DNA of 64,000 bases, taken from assembly GCA_964484265.1 (NCBI GenBank), contig CAZAFH010000018.1, positions 1-64,000 on the forward strand, read 5' to 3'. The notes under the pieces were generated by a model. The model had not been told where the DNA came from. It saw only the letters and a list, made by a program, of their open reading frames with translations, and searched no databases. The position numbers and the translations under genes are program-made. The stretch comes from SIAQ01 sp964484265. GTDB taxonomy: Bacteria; Planctomycetota; Planctomycetia; Gemmatales; Gemmataceae. Positions within the stretch are counted from its first letter, which is position 1. Each line of letters opens with the position of its first letter. Of the stretch, positions 17,413 through 23,892 are shown piece after piece.

Positions 17413-18620
17413 GTAGGTAAAATTGCCTATATGGGACAGGGATGTCCCAGGGCAGTCACCCGTCAGCACTTGCGACAATTCCAGCAATTCCCGTTCATCC
17501 CTGTCAACCGCTGTCTGCACCGCTTTTTGCACCACGATTGCACCGCTTTTTGCAGCGCGGTCAAAGTCGCCGTCGGTCACCTGGAGATAGTGAGCCTGCG
17601 CGATCGCTGCCGAGTTGCCGATCCACTCGCAAACGACGTGAATCGGATGTTGGGCGGCCAATTCCGTTTGACGGCTCGCTCGCAGATTGTGAAACGGCTT
17701 GGTCCATGCGACAAGCCCCGCACGTTCGATTATCTTCACCATGCGGGTTCTCAGGTTCGCATTCCGATGCGTCGCGATGACGTGAACGGCCCCCGGCGTC
17801 GCGGCATCGAAACACGCTTCGAGGTACGGGCGAAGTTCGGGAAAGATCGGCACGGTTCGCGTTCCCGTTTTCGGCGAACGCACGATGAACCGATCTTGAT
17901 CCCAAAGCACGTCGGCCCACGTCAATACAAACGTCTCGGAAGGGCAACGCAAGCCACCAAAACGGCTCAGGGCGACGATTAGACGCCATTCGGCATCCGG
18001 GCAAGCCGATAGAACCTTTTCGATGTCGGCACGGCTCACAAACGCTTTCCGCGATTCGTTCGCCATGCTACCCGGTTTGATTCCCGTGAACGGGTTTTCG
18101 GTCAACATTTTGGCGCGAACGGCGGCCTGAAAGAATTGCTTGGCTCGCTTGATCGTTCGTGCCGTCGTCGCCGTCGCGTATCCTTCGGCTTTCATCCAGA
18201 TCACGAACCCGTCAGCGTCGCCGGCGGTGATGTCTCGCAACGGTAGGTCAGCGCCGAAATGCTCTTTCATGCGACGGGCGACTATTTCAAGGTTCCAGGT
18301 CGTTCGCTTCGCCACGTCCGTGCGCCCCGCGATGTAGTCGTCGAGGAACGCCCCCAGCGTCGCCGTTTTGCGAGCCGACACAAGCCCCACGGCGGCCAGC
18401 TTCGAACGATCACGTCCCCGGCTTTCGCCAGCCAAGCGGCGGTCTCGCCATCCACGGCCATGCCAGATAACGCGGCGGCGTTCAGATGCTCCACATGCGC
18501 CTTGATCGATTCCACCTTGCGAAGCGACAGATTGCCAAGACGAATGCTTCGGCGCTTGCCGTCGGCGGCGGTGAATTGGATCGTGCGGTTGCCGTTCGGG
18601 TCGGTTGATAGGCTTGCCAT
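17359..18620 (-). pseudogene. Phage-type tyrosine integrase with internal frameshift
   Basis: The N-terminal part (from the ATG at 18618-18620, MASLSTDPNGNRTIQF...) and the catalytic part (from about 18410 down) are in different frames. They join near a CCCC run at 18416-18419. Together they read as one planctomycete-type integrase of about 420 aa, with arm-binding N-terminus, SAM-like core domain (TLGAFLDDYIAGR) and catalytic domain. Visible catalytic residues are the Arg in GGLRCPSE, the H..R in HNLRASR and the Tyr in AHYLQV. The C-terminal end YPQGDSNPCLSRERAMS is encoded by the complement of tRNA-Glu. Either the gene is inactive, or the shift is programmed or a sequencing error. It begins 1 nt after the XRE gene stop. 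Confidence 0.85.
17395..17418 (+). other. Left attachment core (attL) in tRNA-Glu 3' end
   Basis: The 24-nt tRNA 3' end beginning CGAGTCCCCTTGGGGG and ending TAGTAGGT is repeated at 37338-37360 with one G fewer. The tyrosine integrase gene starts its 3' end here. This is the usual arrangement for an element inserted in a tRNA gene. Confidence 0.7.
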
Positions 18621-18621
18621 G

Positions 18622-18849
18622 TTACTTGCTACCCTTTTTCTTCGCTTTGATCGGTTGCAACGCCAGCCCGAAATAGGCGGCGAGTTTGTCGGCCACGTCG
18701 AGCCGAAGCGAGTTCGTACCACGGATGAAACGCCCGATGCTGGCGCGTTGGACGCCAGTTTCCTGCGCCAAGGTCAAGAGCGGTATCTTGCTGGCGATAA
18801 TCGTTTCGCGTAGCAAGTCGGTTATCGGTGCGGGAGGAGTGTTTTGCAT
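18622..18849 (-). CDS. Small XRE-type helix-turn-helix regulator
   Basis: A 75-aa protein. A helix-turn-helix of Cro/CI type is readable: PLLTLAQETGVQRASIGRFI, followed by RLDVADKLAAYFGL, then a Lys-rich tail. The stop lies next to the integrase ATG, so the two are one transcript. Small XRE proteins in this position usually control excision or act as directionality or copy-control factors; the role here is inferred. Confidence 0.82.
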   Translation of the reverse strand: MQNTPPAPITDLLRETIIASKIPLLTLAQETGVQRASIGRFIRGTNSLRLDVADKLAAYFGLALQPIKAKKKGSK

Positions 18850-18960
18850 GATGAGATAATTATCTCACAAACACAAGCCGTCGTCAACACCCATCGCTAT
18901 TTTTCTTTGCGTTCCCCCCCTGAAAAGGGGAACGCGATTCTGGTCCCTTCTGGGACATGG

Positions 18961-19026
18961 ATCATAGCTATGATCCCAGTACAGGTCAAAGCTATGATCC
19001 CTGCAAAGGATCAAAGCTATGATCCC
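18961..19026. repeat. Iteron-like direct repeats, possible replication origin
   Basis: AGCTATGATCCC occurs at 18966-18977, 18990-19001 and 19015-19026, a spacing of 24-25 bp. The last two copies share the longer word TCAAAGCTATGATCCCTG. The first copy sits in the perfect palindrome ATCATAGCTATGAT (18961-18974). Repeats with helical spacing next to a Rep-like HTH gene and primase/helicase genes are typical of plasmid origins. The last copy overlaps the 3' end of the HTH gene. Confidence 0.6.
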
Positions 19027-19388
19027 TGTACCAGGAGCGGATGAACTTGATAAACCGACACCCGGCCCCCCAGCCCCCCGCGATAAGCCACGGTCAACAG
19101 TCCCAGCGTTTCAAGTTTTGCGACGGCTCGCTTCACGGTCGGAACGCTCATGCCGATTCGCCGGGCAATGTCCCCCTGTGCAGTACGCGCCAGTCCATCG
19201 GGCCTTGTGTCGCGATAGAGAACCAGCCAAACGGATCGGCTCGGATGATCCAGGGATGCAAGCGAGTAGTCCACGAACGCATTCAGCACGGCGAAACGGC
19301 CCTTGGTCTTACCCTTCGGCTTGCTTGCTTTGCGGGCAGTCTCTTCAGCCGAGAGCATCGGCGGTGGTTCGTTGCCGACTTTGATCAA
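19017..19388 (-). CDS. Winged-helix/HTH protein, possible replication initiator or regulator
   Basis: A 123-aa protein. After a Lys-rich N-terminus (KASKPKGKTKGRFAVLNAFVD) comes a winged-helix domain. Its helix-turn-helix reads TAQGDIARRIGMSVPTVKRAV, followed by KLETLGLLTVAYRGGLGGRVSVYQV, the wing. Such domains occur in Rep proteins and in element regulators. The gene end overlaps the iterons, and the start overlaps the end of the ATPase gene by 4 nt, so translation is probably coupled. Initiator versus repressor cannot be decided here. Confidence 0.72.
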   Translation of the reverse strand: MIKVGNEPPPMLSAEETARKASKPKGKTKGRFAVLNAFVDYSLASLDHPSRSVWLVLYRDTRPDGLARTAQGDIARRIGMSVPTVKRAVAKLETLGLLTVAYRGGLGGRVSVYQVHPLLVQGS

Positions 19389-20329
19389 GCGCCACCTTCG
19401 CTTTCCTCGGCGGCGACGGTCTGGCCCCAGAGGTCCTCCAGGGCACTTTGTAGCTTGCCAGGCGGCGGCTTCTGCGGTGTCGAGGTGCGCGGCGCCGCGG
19501 TTCGCGGCGTGAAGCGTTGGCGCGGGCGGTCGAACATCATGGCGATGTCCTTCGCTTCGGCGTGCCTGGCTTTCAAGTGCTTCAGGACAACGCCCGTATC
19601 GTCCTCGGGATCGTTGACCAAAATGAAGGCGTCGTCGGCCCCGAATTCCAGTTCGCTTGATTCGCGGAATGATGCCAGGTTCAGATTCTCGCCGTCATAG
19701 CTTGAACGTCCCTTGGCATCTTTGCTGCGCGACACAGCGGCAACGACGATGACGGCTACGCCCGCGTCGGCAAACTGGCGAAGGTAATCCATCATTGCAT
19801 CGACCGCACCGCGTTTGTCGTTATGGTTGCCGGGCGGCTTGATTCGTTGCACGTAATCCATCACGATCAGCCCCGCGTTGAAGGCATCGGCGCTTGCAGC
19901 CACGTTATCTAAGTTGAACGGTGGGCGAAGAAAGGTAAGGCGTTCGGCGAGCGGTTCGAGCGTTTGCATTGCTTGGTCGATGCGTTCACCGTGTTCAACG
20001 CCGAGCTTGCGAAAGCGGATCGTGTTCAGGTCGATGCCCGATAGCCGAGCGAGTTGCCGATCCATCAACACGCTTGGCGTCATCTCGACATTGCAAACCA
20101 GAGCGCGAAGCGTTGGCGTTATTCGCAGAGCATCGACGACGCATTGCATCACGAACGCCGATTTGCCGGCCCCGGGCGCGCCCCCCAGTAGGAGAACGCG
20201 CCCCGGCCCGATCTCGATTCGTTCGAGTTCGCCGGTCCCCACGGGATAGAGAACTGGCGGCTTGCCTGAAAGAACGTCGGCACGCCACGAATGGAGCAGA
20301 TCGGCAGCGGGAAGATAGTTTGCGGTCAT
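19385..20329 (-). CDS. DnaB/RecA-fold ATPase, probable replicative helicase of the element
   Basis: A protein of 314 aa. Walker A is GGAPGAGKS (about 50-58) and Walker B is AGLIVMDY. A sensor-like FRESSELEFGADDAFIL and a DnaB-type Asn/Arg-rich end follow. It matches the C-terminal ATPase domain of DnaB helicases (KaiC/RecA fold) and lacks the DnaB N-terminal domain. It is therefore a short loader-type or helicase ATPase, as in many plasmids and phages. It overlaps by 4 nt the primase gene upstream and the HTH gene downstream. Role in element replication is inferred from neighbours. Confidence 0.82.
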   Translation of the reverse strand: MTANYLPAADLLHSWRADVLSGKPPVLYPVGTGELERIEIGPGRVLLLGGAPGAGKSAFVMQCVVDALRITPTLRALVCNVEMTPSVLMDRQLARLSGIDLNTIRFRKLGVEHGERIDQAMQTLEPLAERLTFLRPPFNLDNVAASADAFNAGLIVMDYVQRIKPPGNHNDKRGAVDAMMDYLRQFADAGVAVIVVAAVSRSKDAKGRSSYDGENLNLASFRESSELEFGADDAFILVNDPEDDTGVVLKHLKARHAEAKDIAMMFDRPRQRFTPRTAAPRTSTPQKPPPGKLQSALEDLWGQTVAAEESEGGA

Positions 20330-21507
20330 AGCCGGCCCCCTTCCTTCGAATATGGGCCATCGCCAGCGCCGAGCCGGTCAAGCGGATGCTCCCATGCGTC
20401 ACCCCGTTGATCCGGCGGCGGCTCGCCTTCGAGGAAATCAGCGTCAACGGTCGGCGGCGTCTCGGCTGTCTGCCAGAGGGCGGCGAGTTGCTTTTGCACG
20501 TCGTCAGCGTTGACCACGGGCAAAGGCGTCGCCGATTGCTCGACAACAAGCGGCGGTTGATCTTTCAGCCCGCATTCGATTTGCCGATGCACGTCCTTCG
20601 GAGCTAGCCCTGAATCAAGACCTGCCTCCGAAAGCAACGCATGAGCTAGTGACGGCGGACAACCAAACTCAGCAAGATTGCGGGCAGCGGAAAACAAGAG
20701 ACGATGCCGGTCCCCTTCGCCGGCCCCTTCACGGATGAAGGCGAAGGTTTGGCGGTTCAACTTTGGCACTCCATTGCTCTTTGCGGTCCGCGTCACCATC
20801 GCGGCGGTTGCCTTGCTAACCAGTTCGCCGGCTTCCTTCCAGTCAGCTTTTGCCCGTTCGCAGATCGGCGGCGGATGGGGCAGGTCAAACGGCATGGGCT
20901 TGCATGCAAGCAAGCGGATCCCGTCGAGCGAAAGCCCCGTCAATTCGTCGAGTGTCAACCGGCGCTTGTGCAGGCCGGTTTTAGGATGCCGAGAGTTCGG
21001 AGCGCGGAACGCTCGCACCCGATCATAAACGCCCGTGTCGATGACAACGCCATTGGCTTCGCCAAGCCCTTCGGCTAGTCGGCGGCAGACGCGATGAAAC
21101 GACATTGACGGTTCGGGCATCCAGAGTGTCGTAGGTAGACCGACGTGAAAACCTTTGCTGCCACTGTAAAACGCCAGGAGCGCGTCATCGTCGAGCCGAT
21201 AACGTTCAACCAGCCCGAGCGCCAACCGGCGAGCGTCGCGTAAGGCGGCGTCGAGGTCGGCCCGATCGATGTCGAACCAGAGCCACGGAGAGAAGCAAGC
21301 CCCGTCGAATCCACGGCAAGAGCCGGTCGATTGCAAGAGTTCACGAAAGTCGTCGCCGAACGTAAAGGCGCTCAAGTAGGCTTCGTGTTCAACGGTGGCA
21401 CGGGCATCGCAGGAAACGTAGCCGAGAAACGCGCCGGCATGATCGACCAGCCGGCGCTCTTCGTGACAACTCCCCACGATTCGAAATCCGAAGGGAGCTG
21501 CGGTCAT
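20326..21507 (-). CDS. Archaeo-eukaryotic-type primase (PrimPol-like)
   Basis: A protein of 393 aa. The catalytic acidic pair is seen as LWFDIDRADLD (DID). The nucleotide-binding word SGSKGFHVGLP and the later VIDTGVYDRVRAFRAPNSRH (D and basic cluster) complete the AEP/PriS-like active site. The C-terminal part (about 230-393) resembles a PriCT-type helical region (EGDRHRLLFSAARNLAEFGC). Primases of this class on mobile elements make primers, often working with an adjacent helicase. Here it overlaps the DnaB-like ATPase gene. No Cys zinc-ribbon typical of DnaG is present. Confidence 0.82.
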   Translation of the reverse strand: MTAAPFGFRIVGSCHEERRLVDHAGAFLGYVSCDARATVEHEAYLSAFTFGDDFRELLQSTGSCRGFDGACFSPWLWFDIDRADLDAALRDARRLALGLVERYRLDDDALLAFYSGSKGFHVGLPTTLWMPEPSMSFHRVCRRLAEGLGEANGVVIDTGVYDRVRAFRAPNSRHPKTGLHKRRLTLDELTGLSLDGIRLLACKPMPFDLPHPPPICERAKADWKEAGELVSKATAAMVTRTAKSNGVPKLNRQTFAFIREGAGEGDRHRLLFSAARNLAEFGCPPSLAHALLSEAGLDSGLAPKDVHRQIECGLKDQPPLVVEQSATPLPVVNADDVQKQLAALWQTAETPPTVDADFLEGEPPPDQRGDAWEHPLDRLGAGDGPYSKEGGRL

Positions 21508-22007
21508 GCGGTTCCCCCTTCCTTTGGCGCAAAGGGATCGGCTTCCACGGCGTCAACGCCGATAGTCTCGAACCGTTTGACGACGTTGAATTCGTCGCCG
21601 TTGTCGCTCTTGTGGATGCCGACGACAAGCCGACAGCGAATGCGCTTATCCACGGGCAAAGGCATCTCGATTTGCGACTTGTCACGGATGCCGAGCTTCG
21701 CGAAATCACGGAGCGCTTGCGGCTTCGCGGCGTCGGTCAGCCAAATGTCGTGCCAGAGCTTGCGGCCTTTGAACGGGCCTTCGGAGAGAGTTGAGAACAC
21801 CAGCTTCAAACCAGGCGTTCCGGTTCCTGCGGTGAAGGTGAACTTCTCGACTAGATGAGCTTCGTAGGTTCCCTGCGGGATCGGTCCGAATTCCGGCGCG
21901 GGCGGAGTATCGCCCCAGTTGGTTGCGGTTCTGCAGATAGACCCGCGCCAACAATGAGAAGGAACCGCGACGTTCACACCACTGTTCGGCACGCGCCCAG
22001 GCGCCAT
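21504..22007 (-). CDS. DUF669-like protein with a foreign N-terminus
   Basis: A protein of 167 aa. From about residue 30 it matches the DUF669 pattern (NWGDTPPAPEFGPIPQGTYEAH, then GTPGLKLVFSTLSEGPFKGRKLW). Such proteins are found in phage and plasmid replication blocks and may be single-strand-DNA binding. The first 30 residues come from another frame of a truncated exbB-like gene, so the original start is lost. The junction lies at about 21925, just before the codons for TNW. The gene overlaps the primase gene by 4 nt. Confidence 0.7.
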   Translation of the reverse strand: MAPGRVPNSGVNVAVPSHCWRGSICRTATNWGDTPPAPEFGPIPQGTYEAHLVEKFTFTAGTGTPGLKLVFSTLSEGPFKGRKLWHDIWLTDAAKPQALRDFAKLGIRDKSQIEMPLPVDKRIRCRLVVGIHKSDNGDEFNVVKRFETIGVDAVEADPFAPKEGGTA

Positions 22008-22175
22008 CGAGAATCAATGGCCGCAATCCGCGGATCAAGCTCTTCAAGGTTTGGAAGGACCTGAGAAAAACGGCGCCTCGCTCCAGCGTCAGCGTCACTG
22101 CGAGAACGAGGCGGCGAGCAACGGCCACATCGTCGGTTCGCCACGTTCCATGAGTTCCCATGGCGAGATTTCCAT
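21925..22175 (-). pseudogene. Truncated, frameshifted exbB-like gene
   Basis: Starting 12 nt after the ArsR stop, MEISPWELMERGEPTMWPLL in one frame and LVLAVTLTLERGAVFLRSF, then SFSLLARVYLQNRNQ, in another read as the N-terminal half of an ExbB/MotA/TolQ proton-channel protein. The frame changes near the GCAGTGACG at about 22098. The copy stops where the DUF669 frame begins. A complete exbB lies at 22953-23729, so this is a second, degenerate copy cut at a recombination junction. Confidence 0.65.
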
Positions 22176-22186
22176 CACCGCTCCAA

Positions 22187-22504
22187 TTAGCCTTTGCGAA
22201 TCTCCAGCCGGCAGCAGCCGAGGTCGAGGTGCTCGATCGTATCCGAATCTTTCGCAGGCTGGTAGACCGAGGGGTTCAGCCGATACACGACAAATCGACC
22301 GTGCTTCTCGTCCTGAACGACATCGGCCTGTCTGAGAACTCCCAGGTGGTGGGAAACTTTCACGACGACCGAATGCAACTGATCCGCGATTTCGGAAACG
22401 TTCTTCGGTCCCGAGCGAAGGCAGTCGATAATTCGCAATCGCTCCGAATCGGCTAGAACGCGCAGTTTGTTCGCACAAACTTGAGGTTGAATAGGACTAT
22501 TCAT
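22187..22504 (-). CDS. ArsR-family transcriptional regulator
   Basis: A 105-aa winged-helix protein. The HTH reads KNVSEIADQLHSVVVKVSHHLGVLRQADVVQDEKHGRFVVYRL, the standard ArsR/SmtB fold. Metal site candidates are a lone N-terminal Cys (QVCANK) and Cys27 (IIDCLRSG), with a C-terminal CC pair (LGCCRLE). The classical alpha-3 ELCVCDL metal site is absent. It heads or follows the exbBD genes and may control the uptake block in response to a metal, metalloid or other ligand. The ligand is not predicted. Confidence 0.85.
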   Translation of the reverse strand: MNSPIQPQVCANKLRVLADSERLRIIDCLRSGPKNVSEIADQLHSVVVKVSHHLGVLRQADVVQDEKHGRFVVYRLNPSVYQPAKDSDTIEHLDLGCCRLEIRKG

Positions 22505-22538
22505 TCCGTCCTCTCTCTATTGATAAGGCGTCTTGAGT

Positions 22539-22949
22539 TCACTTGCCCACTCCCGCTACTCCCTCGTGAAGCACGTTCACATTTACGGCTCCCGCCTGAC
22601 GTGCAGCGTCCAGCACTTGAACGAACAAATGATATGGGATGCCCCTGTCGCCGCGAAAGGATACGACGCTGTCCTTCTTGCCGGCAATGACATCGCGAAG
22701 GCGTTCTTCGAGTTTGTCCGAAGCGACGTTCGATTGGTTTACGAAGAACTGGCCTTTTGCATCAACAGAAACCAGAATGTCGGCAGCGAGCTTGCCATCA
22801 TTGGATGACGCTCGAGGAAGCGCGAGTTGGATCATGGGCGGCTGAAAACTTGAGCTTAACATGAAGAAAATCAACAACTGAAACACGCAATCGATCATCG
22901 GCGTTAGATCAATCGCCAGCTTCGTTCGACGGCGTCTCGGAATCCGCAT
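22539..22949 (-). CDS. exbD: ExbD-type biopolymer transport protein
   Basis: A protein of 136 aa. One N-terminal membrane segment carries the conserved proton-path Asp (IDLTPMIDCVFQLLIFFML). The periplasmic ExbD/TolR domain follows. With ExbB it forms the proton channel that energises TonB. The stop of exbB and this start are 3 nt apart, so the two are co-translated. The downstream ArsR gene begins 34 nt on. Confidence 0.9.
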   Translation of the reverse strand: MRIPRRRRTKLAIDLTPMIDCVFQLLIFFMLSSSFQPPMIQLALPRASSNDGKLAADILVSVDAKGQFFVNQSNVASDKLEERLRDVIAGKKDSVVSFRGDRGIPYHLFVQVLDAARQAGAVNVNVLHEGVAGVGK

Positions 22950-22952
22950 GGC

Positions 22953-23729
22953 TCATGCTCCAACCGCACTTGAGGCTTTCGTGGATTTCGCACTGGCAGT
23001 CGTATTCGATGGCACGGGCGCGTCTGTCATGGCTGTTGCATTCGGAAGAGGCGATTCGGCTGCCTGGTGGTCCGTCGTTCCTTTCATCGTCAACTCTTTC
23101 GTTAAACACACTATCCATTCCAACTGTATGGCTATTGTTGCAATTCGGCTATCGATCCAATGATGTGCCAATTGACAGGGCACAGCAATCACCAGGCCGA
23201 AAACGGTCGTCAGAAGTGCTTCCCAAATGCCCGCGGCTAGATCGGCTGGCTGCACCTGACCGGATTTGATTTCGATTTGATGGAAAGCATCGACAAGCCC
23301 CGTAACCGTCCCAAGCAAGCCCAACAGAGGCGCAATTTGAGCGATCAGAGCCAAGGTTCCCAGTCTTTTCTCAAGGCGAGTAAGAAGTATCGAGGCTTCG
23401 CGGCCTACGATCTCATCACGCAGGCTCTCCGGTCGCTCCAGGTTTTTTAAGTAAATTCCTGCGATATACGATACGGGGTTGCGTGCGTTGCCCCATTCCT
23501 GGATCAATCGGTCGATTCGCCCTGCGGCTAAATTGGTTCGCAACGACTCCGCAACAACCTGGTACGCTGCGGAACTCATGAATACGACAAGCCCACGTTC
23601 CAAAATTATGGCCACTCCTACTATGGAGCATACCAGAAGAGGCCACATCACAAATCCGCCGCGGTGAAATAGCTCGTCGATTGATTGATCCCACATCTGC
23701 TCCTCCGGGGAAAGGCGTTTCCGTTCCAT
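22953..23729 (-). CDS. exbB: ExbB-type MotA/TolQ/ExbB proton channel protein
   Basis: A protein of 258 aa with three membrane segments: FVMWPLLVCSIVGVAIILERG, LGTLALIAQIAPLLGLLGTV and AGIWEALLTTVFGLVIAVPC. The central signature APLLGLLGTVTGLVDAF and the motif EALLTTVFGL are typical. A Thr/Ala-rich C-terminal tail follows. It pairs with exbD immediately downstream. A degenerate second copy lies at 21925-22175. Confidence 0.92.
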   Translation of the reverse strand: MERKRLSPEEQMWDQSIDELFHRGGFVMWPLLVCSIVGVAIILERGLVVFMSSAAYQVVAESLRTNLAAGRIDRLIQEWGNARNPVSYIAGIYLKNLERPESLRDEIVGREASILLTRLEKRLGTLALIAQIAPLLGLLGTVTGLVDAFHQIEIKSGQVQPADLAAGIWEALLTTVFGLVIAVPCQLAHHWIDSRIATIAIQLEWIVCLTKELTMKGTTDHQAAESPLPNATAMTDAPVPSNTTASAKSTKASSAVGA

Positions 23730-23804
23730 GTGTCGAACATGTCAATGATCTTACGAACGTTAGTTTATAATCCTATCGGAGGTAGCCGAGCAGATTCGCA
23801 TTTA

Positions 23805-23860
23805 CCGCTTGCGGCTTAGCGATCAACAGGGCGCCATGTTGAGCGCTAAGCCGCAAGCGG
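23805..23860. repeat. CCGCTTGCGGCTTAGCG palindrome, copy 1
   Basis: Perfect 17-bp inverted arms (23805-23821 and 23844-23860). It lies between the TonB receptor gene and exbB. Related copies are at 31021-31074, 32206-32259 and 33308-33324. Confidence 0.85.
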
Positions 23861-23892
23861 CGAAAACCAGGAAATTATTCTTCAACGTTTCC

